The notes under the pieces are model-generated. The model saw only the letters and a program-made list of their open reading frames with translations, ran no database searches and was not told the DNA's origin. From Clostridiaceae bacterium (GTDB lineage: Bacteria > Bacillota > Clostridia > Oscillospirales > Acutalibacteraceae), in the NCBI GenBank assembly GCA_016297555.1, contig JAEDGK010000003.1, forward strand, positions 1 to 39,388: 39,388 bases of DNA, given 5' to 3'. How positions within the stretch are numbered: the stretch's first letter is position 1; each line of letters opens with the position of its first letter. The position numbers and the translations under genes are program-made. Of the stretch, positions 7,125-15,492 are shown in pieces.

Positions 7125-8174
7125 TCAGCATACCCCGCTAAAAATCTTTAAAAAAAGGCAGGCGGACGCCCAACCGAGCAAGCCGCAGCCCGGCAAGGTC
7201 AGCACCCATGCCGCCGCCATTTCGAAAGCTATTCTCCAATCTGCCGACCTTGCACTTCGTGACACTCCCGCACCGAGCATTGCCGAGGTTTTTGTTTGCG
7301 TTGTGCTCACGGGCAAACCGAAAGCCGTGGATACCGCAAGACAAACAGCACCCGCCATATCCGCAGAAAAGCCAAGGTCACTCCGCAGACGAACCATATC
7401 CATACCGACAGCCTTTATTATTCTGCCGCCGCCGAGAGCTGTTCCCGCCGCTATAACCGCCGAGCAAAGCAAAAGCATCCATACGGGCGGAGCGGTTATA
7501 TATCCGCCTGTGTTTGAAAGATTGACCACGAGCACAAGAACTCCGACAAATTTTTGAGAATCCTGCATTCCGTGCATAAACGCCGTAAATGCACTTGAAA
7601 ATATTTGTGCTGCTGCAAAAAATCTGTCAGCTCGCCTTTTATCTGCATTTGCAAAACAGAAAGCTGTCAGTTTTGCAAATAAAAGCCCCGCCGCAAAGCC
7701 CGAAAGCGATGAAACGGCGAGACCCGCAAAAACCTTTGCCCATTCCGCTGTGCCCACTCCCGAAAAACTGCCGTTCAAAGCAACGCTCGCTCCCGTAAGA
7801 CCTGCAACAAGAGCATGACTTTCGCTTGTTGGTATTCCGAAAGCCCACGCACCCGCCGCCCAAACAACAACTGCGCTCATTGCCGCACACAGCGCAATCA
7901 AAGCCGCCTGTCCCGAGCCGAAATCGGCTATGTTTATTACGGTTTTCATAACGCCCGCTCCGAAAAAGCTGACGGCAAGAGCACCCATAAAATCAGCCGC
8001 TGCGGCAAGGCAAACCGCTTTTTTCAAATCTAAGCTGCGAGATGCAACGCAGGAAGCAATGGCATTGGGCGCATCCGTCCATCCGTTTACAAACGCAACC
8101 GAAAGTGTAATCAATACGGTTACAAAAATCGGAAATTCTTCGGAAATCAAAGAAATAAAGCTTGTTAATGTCAT
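7125..8174 (-). CDS. PiT-family inorganic phosphate transporter
   Basis: This 349-residue multi-pass membrane protein carries the two PiT signature halves: VNGWTDAPNAIA (residues 29-40), a variant of the GANDxxNA motif, and HGMQDSQK (201-208). FGIPTSESH (112-120) and GLPVSTTQT (286-294) are the matching repeated re-entrant motifs. PiT proteins import phosphate, often as a metal-phosphate complex, driven by the proton or sodium gradient. It is followed after 1 bp by the DUF47-like partner, the usual pairing. It is read after the strong terminator that closes the fumarase beta gene, so it should have its own promoter in the short gap or depend on read-through; I could not identify a clear -35/-10 pair there. 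Confidence 0.93.
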   Translation of the reverse strand: MTLTSFISLISEEFPIFVTVLITLSVAFVNGWTDAPNAIASCVASRSLDLKKAVCLAAAADFMGALAVSFFGAGVMKTVINIADFGSGQAALIALCAAMSAVVVWAAGAWAFGIPTSESHALVAGLTGASVALNGSFSGVGTAEWAKVFAGLAVSSLSGFAAGLLFAKLTAFCFANADKRRADRFFAAAQIFSSAFTAFMHGMQDSQKFVGVLVLVVNLSNTGGYITAPPVWMLLLCSAVIAAGTALGGGRIIKAVGMDMVRLRSDLGFSADMAGAVCLAVSTAFGLPVSTTQTKTSAMLGAGVSRSARSADWRIAFEMAAAWVLTLPGCGLLGWASACLFLKIFSGVC

Positions 8175-8185
8175 AAAATGCCCAC

Positions 8186-8212
8186 AAAAAAACGCCTTCC
8201 GAAGAAAGCGTT
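8186..8212 (-). terminator. Strong terminator with UUCG tetraloop after the fumarase beta gene
   Basis: The minus-strand RNA forms a 9-bp stem (8212-8204 with 8199-8191) closed by C(UUCG)G, an unusually stable tetraloop, followed by seven U residues (8192-8186). It lies 10 bp after the stop codon at 8223 and ends the long miaB-to-fumarase run. Confidence 0.9.
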
Positions 8213-8222
8213 TTATGTTCCT

Positions 8223-8750
8223 TTATTTAAATAAATTTCCGCCCTTGGCGTCAATACCTACAACAACGGGAAAATCTTCAAGTTCAAGTCGTTTTACGCT
8301 CTCACAGCCGAGATCCTTGAACGCAATTTCCTCACAGGCTTTTATCTGCTTGGCATAAAGTGCGCCCGCGCCGCCGACAGCGCAGAAATAAACCGCTTTA
8401 TTTCTGACAATCGCTTGGCAAACCGCTTCATTTCGCTGACCCTTGCCTATCATAGCCGCAAGCCCGAGATCAAGAAGCCTCGGAGAATAAACATCCATTC
8501 TGCCTGAGGTTGTGGGGCCGCAGCTTCCTATAACCATTCCTGCCGGAGTCGGAGTGGGTCCCGCAAAATAAATGCAGGCGCCGTTCAAATCAAAAGGCAG
8601 GCTTTCGCCTTTGTCCAGCAACTCAAAAATCCGCTTATGAGCGGCATCTCTCGAAGTATAAACCGTTCCGCTGAGCAAAACTCGGTCGCCTGCCGAGAGC
8701 TGCTCGGCATAATTTTTTATTTCACTAATATTTATGTTAAACTCAGCCAT
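8223..8750 (-). CDS. Class I fumarate hydratase, beta (C-terminal) subunit
   Basis: This 175-residue protein matches the C-terminal domain of iron-sulfur class I fumarases and tartrate dehydratases, with YFAGPTPTPAGMVIGSCGPT followed by TSGRMD (residues 61-86) as its clearest block and AVGGAGALYAKQI later. The beta subunit works with an alpha subunit that holds the 4Fe-4S cluster, interconverting fumarate and malate. The ATG at 8750 was chosen over an upstream extension because it begins 1 bp after the preceding stop and gives the family's usual N-terminus. No alpha subunit gene is next to it; the upstream neighbour is a DivIVA-like coiled coil. The partner must be encoded elsewhere. L-tartrate dehydratase beta is an alternative reading. 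Confidence 0.85.
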   Translation of the reverse strand: MAEFNINISEIKNYAEQLSAGDRVLLSGTVYTSRDAAHKRIFELLDKGESLPFDLNGACIYFAGPTPTPAGMVIGSCGPTTSGRMDVYSPRLLDLGLAAMIGKGQRNEAVCQAIVRNKAVYFCAVGGAGALYAKQIKACEEIAFKDLGCESVKRLELEDFPVVVGIDAKGGNLFK

Positions 8751-8751
8751 T

Positions 8752-9420
8752 TTATACTTTTTCGCCCCCGATTTTATCAATTTTATCGGCAATCTCGGAA
8801 AGCACATTCATAAGATTTTCTACACTTGCCCTGAGAGCAGACGCAGAGCTGTCAAAATTAACACAGGCTGTTTTTATCCTGTCATTTGCGCCCGAAATCT
8901 CTGACTTTGCCGCTCTAACTGCGCCGCCGACAACTTCGGTTATTTCATCGGCGGAGGTTTTGGCGTCATTTATCATTCTCTCGGAGTAATTCATTGCGTC
9001 TCTGATAACGCTGTCGGCTTTACTGTCCGCCTCGCCGTATTTTGAACAGCTGCTTTCTATTTCGGCAAATTTTGCTTCAATCGAGGCAATTTTTTCCTCC
9101 CATTGGCGCTGTTTGCTTTCGTAATCGGCTATTGTAACCTGAGCTTCTTCAATTTTAAGAGCATATGCCGCGTTTTTTTCAATCAAACTTGCATTTTCTG
9201 CTTTAAGAGCTTCATTTTCTGTTTTGAGAGATTCCAAATCCTTGTTAGAGGACTCCTGCTCGCTTTTGAGAGTTTCAAGCTCAGTTTTGCAGGCGGAATT
9301 CTCATTTACATCCTTTTTGAGACTCAATATCTCCGTCTGAAGCTGCTCAATATAATTGAGCACCCCTTCTTTTTTAAATCCGCCCAAAACAGATTTTTTC
9401 AATATCTGATCGGATCCCAT
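8752..9420 (-). CDS. DivIVA-like coiled-coil protein
   Basis: This 222-residue protein begins with SDQILKKSVLGGFKKEGVLNYIEQLQTEI, which resembles the short N-terminal membrane-binding motif of DivIVA/GpsB relatives (a loop with FGGYKK-like residues, then a coiled coil). Residues 25-110 form a continuous heptad-type coiled coil rich in Glu, Lys and Leu; 120-215 are further helices. No membrane segment is present. DivIVA proteins bind curved membrane at poles or septa and recruit partners; that role is inferred. ATG follows AAAGGGTGTAGAAT. It lies between a membrane-anchored unknown protein and the fumarase beta gene and is the second DivIVA-type protein of this transcription run. Confidence 0.6.
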   Translation of the reverse strand: MGSDQILKKSVLGGFKKEGVLNYIEQLQTEILSLKKDVNENSACKTELETLKSEQESSNKDLESLKTENEALKAENASLIEKNAAYALKIEEAQVTIADYESKQRQWEEKIASIEAKFAEIESSCSKYGEADSKADSVIRDAMNYSERMINDAKTSADEITEVVGGAVRAAKSEISGANDRIKTACVNFDSSASALRASVENLMNVLSEIADKIDKIGGEKV

Positions 9421-9456
9421 ATTCTACACCCTTTCACCGCTCAAAAGCGGAACTCA

Positions 9457-11295
9457 TTATTCAAAAAGTATAATTTCACTTACTCCGTCGGCAACGGAAG
9501 ATGTCTTGCCGCTTTTAAAAACGCAAAGCCGAGCGTTATCTCCCTGAATAAATGCCGCCTTTTTATCTTCGGAAAACTTAAAGCTTGAAACAACAATATC
9601 GTTGCCTATCAGCTCTTCTCCGTCCTCCGTGCAAATATAGTAATCAGCCGTTGGCTGAGCCGAAGATGTGTTCTGACCTTTAATGGCTATAATATCCTCG
9701 GAGTTTTCAACCGTAAACGCGCTTGCCGCATTGGAAAGCTTTACTGCCTTTTCTCCGTTATACGCATAAATATCGCCCGTGTTTTTGCCGACATCCGTTT
9801 TAAGATAAAGAACCGAATTTCCGACAAAGCGGTAGCTTGATATGCCCGTGTCAACGCTTATCTGCGCCGACGGGGTCAGCTGAGAATCAAGACTGTTTGT
9901 AAAAAGATTGAGTCTTTCGCCGAGAGTATCTCTGACAAAGGCAAAAATCCTGCCGCCGTCACGCGAAAAAGAAAACAGAGTTTTTTGCCTGTCATATCCG
10001 CTAAGCTCGTGACTGACCGCGCCGCTGCTGCCGTATGCCGCAAATTCCATACCGTTTGATTTAACGCTGTCGGCAACCAAAGAGCGTGCGTATTCGATAA
10101 CCTCGTCCATAGTGCTTCTCTGAGCTATGGTAACCAAAGTGTTCATATCCGTATCGCCCTTAACAATCTCCGTGCTTTCAAAAATTATTTTCGGCTCTCC
10201 GAAAGCGGAAACCGTATATACATTTTGCGGGTCTATATTTTCTGCAAGCTTGAAATTTCCGTTTGAATTATAAGCAAAGGCAGTAAAAACGGGAGCGGAA
10301 AACTCGCCGTTTTCCATAGTTTGATTGAGCGCATCTCTTATTTCATCGCGCACAAGTTTATCCTGATATTCGTGCAGAGCCGCGTTATACTCAGCAGAAA
10401 TGCCGAAAAATGAAAGAAAATCCTTGCGCTGAGGCTTAATTACGGACTTATCGCTTTCGGCGTATTGGTCGGAGATAACATAGCTCCATGAAACGCTTTC
10501 CTCGGAAGAGGTAAAATAATAGAGATTACCCGAAGGAGTATAGTAATCATATAACACGGAAAAAGTGTTATCGCAAATCAGCTCGGGCTCACTCTCTGAA
10601 AAAGCAATATACAGCTCGGTAAGATCCTCGTTTGCCTGAGATTTTTTTTCATAAATTATGTGCGGGTTTTCAATTTTATTATAACATAAAATCTGCCTGA
10701 TATCTCGGCTTACCTCGCTCGGCGCGCCGTCGGAATACTTATACAAAACCCGGTTATTGCCGTGCATCTTGGTGAAATATAATTCGTCACAGTTATCAAG
10801 CGGATATATGCTTTCGACATTTGCCGAAAAAGCTTCAATTTTATTTTTATCAACATTGCATATGCAGCCGTCATACGCTCCGTCCTGAATATTCTTCTTT
10901 AAATAATATACTTTGCCTGAAACAACATCGAAATCCTTTTCAATTCCGTAGTCAATGATTCTCGGCTCGGCGATTTCGCTTCGCTGTTTTTCGACATAAT
11001 ATAAGTCGTACAGACCGTCGGAGTAAGCGGAATCAACGGCAAAAAACACCCTGCCCGACTCATTGTCGCACTTAAATTCGCAAGCGCTTGTGTCCGAAAC
11101 AACGGTTTGCACGCCGTCAATCCTGACAACGATTTCTCCGCCCCTGCGAAAAACAAGCACGCTATTATTCTGAGGGCGTGAGCCTGCAACGATTTGATCG
11201 ATAATAACGGCGGCGGCAATAACAGCAATCAGAACCGCTGCAACAAGCATGGAAATTCTGACTTTTTTAGATAACCTTTCTCCCCTTATCTCCAA
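9457..11295 (-). CDS. Membrane-anchored protein of unknown function, beta-propeller-like
   Basis: I do not recognise this family. After a basic N-terminus there is one transmembrane helix (ISMLVAAVLIAVIAAAVII), then about 570 residues of alternating beta-rich segments with repeated patterns such as GKVYYLKK, GNLYYFTS and VLYLKTD. These suggest a WD/TolB-like propeller outside the membrane, interrupted near residues 300-430 by a helical insert. The open frame extends to 11337, but that part contains the hairpin that follows the transketolase gene. I chose TTG at 11295 because AAGGTG lies 6 nt upstream; the true start is uncertain. It sits between transketolase and a DivIVA-like gene, so an envelope or division-linked role is possible but unproven. 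Confidence 0.6.
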   Translation of the reverse strand: MEIRGERLSKKVRISMLVAAVLIAVIAAAVIIDQIVAGSRPQNNSVLVFRRGGEIVVRIDGVQTVVSDTSACEFKCDNESGRVFFAVDSAYSDGLYDLYYVEKQRSEIAEPRIIDYGIEKDFDVVSGKVYYLKKNIQDGAYDGCICNVDKNKIEAFSANVESIYPLDNCDELYFTKMHGNNRVLYKYSDGAPSEVSRDIRQILCYNKIENPHIIYEKKSQANEDLTELYIAFSESEPELICDNTFSVLYDYYTPSGNLYYFTSSEESVSWSYVISDQYAESDKSVIKPQRKDFLSFFGISAEYNAALHEYQDKLVRDEIRDALNQTMENGEFSAPVFTAFAYNSNGNFKLAENIDPQNVYTVSAFGEPKIIFESTEIVKGDTDMNTLVTIAQRSTMDEVIEYARSLVADSVKSNGMEFAAYGSSGAVSHELSGYDRQKTLFSFSRDGGRIFAFVRDTLGERLNLFTNSLDSQLTPSAQISVDTGISSYRFVGNSVLYLKTDVGKNTGDIYAYNGEKAVKLSNAASAFTVENSEDIIAIKGQNTSSAQPTADYYICTEDGEELIGNDIVVSSFKFSEDKKAAFIQGDNARLCVFKSGKTSSVADGVSEIILFE

Positions 11296-11322
11296 ACCAA
11301 ACACCTTAACCTTAATTTTCAA

Positions 11323-11353
11323 CAGGCGGTTGCCCAAACCGAGCAGCCGCCTG
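11323..11353 (-). terminator. Hairpin after the transketolase C-terminal subunit gene
   Basis: Arms CAGGCGG and CCGCCTG (11353-11347 with 11329-11323 on the minus strand) pair perfectly, extended by TGC/GCA after one mismatch. It lies 9 bp after the transketolase stop. The following tract is only TTGAAAATT, so it may be a weak terminator or an RNA-stabilising stem. Confidence 0.4.
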
Positions 11354-11361
11354 AAATATAA

Positions 11362-12309
11362 TTATTTCATTGAAATTGCCTGCTTTGCCTTTTCAGCTAT
11401 ATTTTGTGCATCAAGACCGAAAATATGAAGCAATTCAACCGCAGGACCCGATTTTCCGAAAACATCGTTTACACCGAGCCTTACAACGGGAACGGGCTTG
11501 CCGCTCTCGCAGAGAGCTTCGGTAACAGCACTTCCGAGTCCGCCGATTATGCTGTGCTCCTCGGCGGTAACAACCGCGCCTGTTTTTGACGCCGAGGCAA
11601 CAACTGCCTGCGCATCAAGCGGCTTTATTGTGTGGATATTAACTATCTCCGCGCTGATACCTTCCTGAGCAAGAAGCTTTCTTGCTTCAATAGCTTCATT
11701 GACCATAAGACCCGTTGCAAAAATCGTGACATCGCTGCCCTCGGCAAGAACAACAGCCTTGCCCCATTCAAACTTATAGCTCTCATCAAAAATTCTCGGA
11801 ACTGCAAGTCTGCCGAAACGCATATAAACAGGACCTTCGTATTCAGCAGCCGCAAGAACTGCCGCGCGCGCCTCGATATCATCGGCAGGGTTAATAACCG
11901 TCATACCCGGGATAACTCTCATAAGAGCTATATCCTCGCAGCACTGATGGCTTGCGCCGTCTTCACCGACGGAAATACCTGCATGAGTTGCGCCGATTTT
12001 AACATTAAGATGAGGATAAGCAATAGAGTTTCTGACCTGCTCATAAGCTCTGCCTGCCGCAAACATTGCAAAAGTGCTCGCAAAAACAGTATAGCCCGAA
12101 GCGGCAAGACCTGCCGCAACACCCATCATATTGCCCTCTGCAATGCCGCAGTCAAAGAATTTTTCGGGATGAGCTTTTTTAAACATTCCTGTTTTGGTTG
12201 CCGCCGCAAGGTCGGCATCAAGAACAATTACTTTATCATTAGTATTGCCGAGCTCAACAAGAGCTTTTCCGTAAGCATCGCGGGTTGCAGTTTTAATAAT
12301 ATCAGCCAT
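11362..12309 (-). CDS. Transketolase, C-terminal subunit
   Basis: This 315-residue protein corresponds to the pyrimidine-binding and C-terminal domains of transketolase. DCGIAEGNMMGVAAGLA (residues 53-69) holds Glu58, expected to activate the thiamine diphosphate ring. GISVGEDGASHQ follows near 110, and an Ala/Gly-rich C-terminal domain starts near 190. With the N-terminal subunit it forms the enzyme that moves two-carbon ketol units between sugar phosphates in the non-oxidative pentose phosphate pathway. The ATG is 23 bp after the N-subunit stop, preceded by GGTGATATAACA. The split arrangement is common in anaerobes and archaea. The related DXP synthase is a single longer chain and does not fit. 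Confidence 0.92.
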   Translation of the reverse strand: MADIIKTATRDAYGKALVELGNTNDKVIVLDADLAAATKTGMFKKAHPEKFFDCGIAEGNMMGVAAGLAASGYTVFASTFAMFAAGRAYEQVRNSIAYPHLNVKIGATHAGISVGEDGASHQCCEDIALMRVIPGMTVINPADDIEARAAVLAAAEYEGPVYMRFGRLAVPRIFDESYKFEWGKAVVLAEGSDVTIFATGLMVNEAIEARKLLAQEGISAEIVNIHTIKPLDAQAVVASASKTGAVVTAEEHSIIGGLGSAVTEALCESGKPVPVVRLGVNDVFGKSGPAVELLHIFGLDAQNIAEKAKQAISMK

Positions 12310-12332
12310 TGTTATATCACCGTACCTTTCAG

Positions 12333-13175
12333 TTAAGCTTCAAGCTCTGCGAGAGCCTGACTGAGCTCGTTCATAGCCTGCTCGTATTGCTCGGCATTGG
12401 GCGCAGTGCCGTGCCAAGAAACCTGGTCTTCCATAAACGAAACGCCCTTGCCCTTAACGCTGCCTGCAATAATTGCCGACGGCTTGCCTTTAAACTCGGC
12501 AGCCGCATTAAACGCCGCGTCAATTTCATCAAAGCTGTGAGCACAAATTTCAATTACATTCCAGCCGAAAGCTTTAAACTTTTCTGCAATGGGATAAGGT
12601 GAATTGACCTCGGAAACCTTTCCGTCAATCTGCAAGCCGTTATTATCAACAACGGCAACAAGATTATCAAGCCCTTTTGCGGAAGCAAACATTGCCGCCT
12701 CCCAAACCTGACCCTCCTGAATTTCGCCGTCGCCGAGGATTGTATAAACCCTGTAATTCTTGCCGCCGAGCTTTGCGCCGAGAGCCATTCCGCAAGCGGC
12801 GGAAATTCCCTGCCCAAGCGAGCCTGTGCACATATCAACACCGGGTGTATATTTTATGCTCGGATGACCCTGAAGCATTGAGTCGCTCTTTCTGAGAGTT
12901 TTGAGCTGCTCAACGGGGAAAAATCCCTTTAAAGCCAGAACGGAATATAAAGCCGGAGCGGCGTGACCCTTTGAAAGAACAAAACGGTCTCTGTCCTCCG
13001 CTTTGGGATTCTGAGGGTCAATATTCATATGATGAAAATATAAATAGGTGATGATGTCTACGCAGGAAAGAGAACCGCCGGGATGACCTGATTTGGCGTT
13101 GAAAACACCTTCAATAATTCCCATTCTCGCCTTGCACGCCTTGATTTTTAACTGTTTTCTGATAACTGCGTCCAT
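12333..13175 (-). CDS. Transketolase, N-terminal subunit
   Basis: This 280-residue protein is the pyrophosphate-binding domain of transketolase. SGHPGGSLS (29-37) carries a conserved His, and GDGEIQEGQVWEAA (148-161) begins the GDG...NN motif that binds Mg and thiamine diphosphate, ending at VVDNNGLQ. The start is the ATG at 13175 rather than the GTG 9 bp upstream, because AGGAGGTG then lies 6 nt before it. It precedes the C-terminal subunit gene and the two are obligate partners. It follows the HAD phosphatase gene by about 58 bp, with no terminator seen between them. Confidence 0.93.
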   Translation of the reverse strand: MDAVIRKQLKIKACKARMGIIEGVFNAKSGHPGGSLSCVDIITYLYFHHMNIDPQNPKAEDRDRFVLSKGHAAPALYSVLALKGFFPVEQLKTLRKSDSMLQGHPSIKYTPGVDMCTGSLGQGISAACGMALGAKLGGKNYRVYTILGDGEIQEGQVWEAAMFASAKGLDNLVAVVDNNGLQIDGKVSEVNSPYPIAEKFKAFGWNVIEICAHSFDEIDAAFNAAAEFKGKPSAIIAGSVKGKGVSFMEDQVSWHGTAPNAEQYEQAMNELSQALAELEA

Positions 13176-13233
13176 TGCAGCCACCTCCTGTAATTAAAAA
13201 TTGCTTTTCATCGGTTATTTTATACTGTCGAAA

Positions 13234-14058
13234 TTAATCCTGCTTAGCCTCTATGTACTCAAGAAAATCGGCAACGGCGCCCTTGTTGCAATGGCATGCA
13301 ACAAACTCCGAAATTTCTTTGAGCTCACGGGGGGCTTGCCCGCAGCAAGCGGGAACTCCGACGCATTTCAGCATATCAAAATCGTTGAAATAATCGCCGA
13401 TTGCACCGACATGGGATTTGTCAATTCCGAGCATATCGGCAAGTTTTAGCAACGCCGTGCCCTTGTTTGTGTTTCGTGCAAGGATTTCAAAGCTTGCAAT
13501 CGATGAGGACATAAGCGTTAAATCGGGATCATCCATTGAAGTGAAATGCTTTTTTACTTTTGAAATGTCGGTAGGAAGCCCCGAAAAAATAACCTTTCCC
13601 CAATCTTTTTTCGGAACATCCTCTATATTTTTTATGCAGCGGTGTTTCAGTTTATCCGCAGCAACAAAAAATCTGCCGAAATAGCCGATACCCGTTACAT
13701 AAATCATATCCTTTGCAACAACGATAACATCAACAGCAGGAAACCGTTTTGCGGCTTCTATTGCCAGCTGCATTCCCTCTTCGCTCATTGCGCTGAAAAA
13801 AATCATTTCATTTTTTTCAAAATCGTACAGACCTGCGCCGTTAATAACCACGGCGGGAGTGCCTGCAATCGGAAGACGCCTGAAATGCTTTTCCATTGAC
13901 TGCGGATTTCTGCCCGAGGCAAGAGTAAAATGCCCGCCCGCCGAAACAAATTCATTAATTGCAAGCTCATTTCGCTTTGGCAAACGCCTAAATTTATTAT
14001 TCAGCGTTCCGTCAATGTCAGACGCAATCAGCCAATTTGAAAGAGATTTATTATTCAT
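13234..14058 (-). CDS. HAD-superfamily hydrolase, Cof type
   Basis: This 274-residue protein has the HAD signature SDIDGTLN (Asp14 nucleophile, Asp16 acid), a Thr/Ser motif at TLASGRNP, a Lys in the middle, and the closing motif GAIGDYFNDFDML that holds the metal-binding Asp pair. The large central cap (about residues 85-190) and overall length fit the Cof subclass, which dephosphorylates sugar phosphates or flavin precursors. The substrate cannot be predicted. Its start overlaps the stop of the pseudouridine synthase gene in an ATGA, so the two are translationally coupled. Lying directly before transketolase, it could act on a sugar phosphate, but that is only positional. Confidence 0.88.
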   Translation of the reverse strand: MNNKSLSNWLIASDIDGTLNNKFRRLPKRNELAINEFVSAGGHFTLASGRNPQSMEKHFRRLPIAGTPAVVINGAGLYDFEKNEMIFFSAMSEEGMQLAIEAAKRFPAVDVIVVAKDMIYVTGIGYFGRFFVAADKLKHRCIKNIEDVPKKDWGKVIFSGLPTDISKVKKHFTSMDDPDLTLMSSSIASFEILARNTNKGTALLKLADMLGIDKSHVGAIGDYFNDFDMLKCVGVPACCGQAPRELKEISEFVACHCNKGAVADFLEYIEAKQD

Positions 14059-15002
14059 TGCTTTTTTATTCTCCTAAGGAAATCTGTGAAGTAGTCGGGA
14101 AGCGGTGCTTCGAGCCTGATATGCTCGCCGGTGGACGGATGAATAAATCCGAGAACACAGGCGTGCAGACATTGCCCGTTAAGCGAAGCTACTCCGTTTT
14201 TGGGGCCGTAAATCGGGTCGCCCGCAACGGGATGACCGAGATAAGCCATATGAACCCTTATCTGGTGAGTGCGCCCCGTTTCAAGCTTTAATGCGATATA
14301 AGAAAACTCCTTATATTCTTCAAGCACGCGGTAATGCGTAACTGCATTTTTTGAATTTTGAGCAGTCACACACATCTTTTTCCTGTCGCTCGTGCTTCTG
14401 CCAATCGGAGCATCAACAACTCCCTCCTGCTCTTTCAGGCGACCGTGTATAACAGCTCTGTATTCCCTGTCAAGCGAATGGGAGCTTATCTGTGAAGATA
14501 ATGAAATATGAGCGGAATCATTTTTGGCAACGAGCAGCAAACCGCTTGTATCCTTATCAATTCTGTGAACAATCCCGGGGCGAATAACACCGTTAATCCC
14601 CGAAAGCTTGCCCTTGCAATGATATAGAAGCGCATTGACAAGCGTGCCCTCATAATTTCCCGGAGCGGGATGAACAACCATTCCCCTCGGCTTATTAACG
14701 ACAAGCAAATCATCATCTTCATAGAAGATGTCAAGAGGGATGTTTTCGGGTTCAAGAGATATTTCACGCGGCTCGGGAACGGTAAATTCAACCGTATCTC
14801 CGCATTTCGGTTTAAAGCTCTTTTGCACGGCTTTTCCGTTACAAGTAACAAGCCCGTTTTCAAAAAGGCTCTGCACAAAGGAGCGTGAATATCCGCTTAA
14901 TGCTTCGGAAAGAAGCTTATCAAGCCTCATTCCGCCGCAATCGGAATCAACAGAAAGGGTTATAGGTTCGTTATATTCAATAGTATTAACAGGTTCAATC
15001 AT
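14055..15002 (-). CDS. RluD/RluA-family 23S rRNA pseudouridine synthase
   Basis: This 315-residue enzyme has an S4 RNA-binding domain at the N-terminus (MRLDKLLSEALSGYSRSFVQS, broken at residues 25-45) and a pseudouridine synthase domain with RPGIVHRIDKDTSGLL (141-155), where Asp149 is the expected nucleophile, and GRTHQIRVHMAYLGHP near residue 235. It isomerises uridines in RNA, most likely 23S rRNA. The start at 15002 was chosen because it overlaps the lspA stop by 8 bp and gives a normal RluD N-terminus; an upstream extension would run inside lspA. In many Firmicutes this gene (ylyB/rluD type) follows lspA, as here. Confidence 0.92.
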   Translation of the reverse strand: MIEPVNTIEYNEPITLSVDSDCGGMRLDKLLSEALSGYSRSFVQSLFENGLVTCNGKAVQKSFKPKCGDTVEFTVPEPREISLEPENIPLDIFYEDDDLLVVNKPRGMVVHPAPGNYEGTLVNALLYHCKGKLSGINGVIRPGIVHRIDKDTSGLLLVAKNDSAHISLSSQISSHSLDREYRAVIHGRLKEQEGVVDAPIGRSTSDRKKMCVTAQNSKNAVTHYRVLEEYKEFSYIALKLETGRTHQIRVHMAYLGHPVAGDPIYGPKNGVASLNGQCLHACVLGFIHPSTGEHIRLEAPLPDYFTDFLRRIKKQ

Positions 15003-15477
15003 TGTTTTCGGACTTTTTCTTTCGTTCTTTAAAGAGCTCATATATTTCATAGGCGATAAGCATAAAAGCACCGACAGTTATACAGCAATCGGCAAAATTA
15101 AACACCGCAAAATCTATAAACAACGGCTCAATAAAGTCAACAACATATCCGTAAAGCACACGGTCAATAACATTGCCTATTCCGCCCGCTACAACAAGCA
15201 GAAGGCAGACATTGACAAACATCGGCTTTACCTTTCTGCCGAGAAGGATAAAAAGGCAAACGGCAAGCACAATTACGGTAACAACGGTCAAAAAGGTTGT
15301 GCTGTCAGAAAAAGCGCTGAAAGCCGCACCTGTGTTTTCAACATAGCGAAACCTGAAAAGCCCGAAAAGAAACTCTTTCGGTCCGTTTACTTTAACCGTA
15401 TGAACCGCCGCGTATTTTGTCAGACGGTCAATAACCGTTAAAACGGCGATTACCGCCAGAGAAACTGCCTGAAACAT
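14995..15477 (-). CDS. lspA: Lipoprotein signal peptidase (signal peptidase II)
   Basis: This 160-residue inner-membrane protease removes signal peptides from lipidated prolipoproteins. It has four hydrophobic segments and the family's catalytic motifs: GNVIDRVLYGYVVDFI (101-116) with Asp114 and FNFADCCITVG (126-136) with Asp130, the two active-site aspartates. FRYVENTGAAFS (43-54) is the other conserved block. The ATG follows TTGGAGTTTAT. It lies 15 bp after divIVA and overlaps the RluD-type gene by 8 bp. The divIVA-lspA-rluD order is typical of Firmicutes. Confidence 0.96.
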   Translation of the reverse strand: MFQAVSLAVIAVLTVIDRLTKYAAVHTVKVNGPKEFLFGLFRFRYVENTGAAFSAFSDSTTFLTVVTVIVLAVCLFILLGRKVKPMFVNVCLLLVVAGGIGNVIDRVLYGYVVDFIEPLFIDFAVFNFADCCITVGAFMLIAYEIYELFKERKKKSENND

Positions 15478-15492
15478 ATAAACTCCAAAAAA

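Noticed and set aside
8751..8807. N-terminal extension of the fumarase beta gene
   Set aside because: It would overlap the end of the DivIVA-like gene and adds 19 residues (MCFPRLPIKLIKSG...) unlike the family. The ATG at 8750 fits better.
9425..9456. Small hairpin CCGCT/AGCGG between the unknown gene and the DivIVA-like gene
   Set aside because: The stem is 5 bp with no U-run, and it lies directly before a good ribosome binding site. It is not a convincing terminator.
11632..12336. Open frame of about 234 codons opposite the transketolase C-terminal gene
   Set aside because: It is antisense to a gene with intact catalytic motifs, and the translation is Cys/Asn/Arg-rich with no domain.
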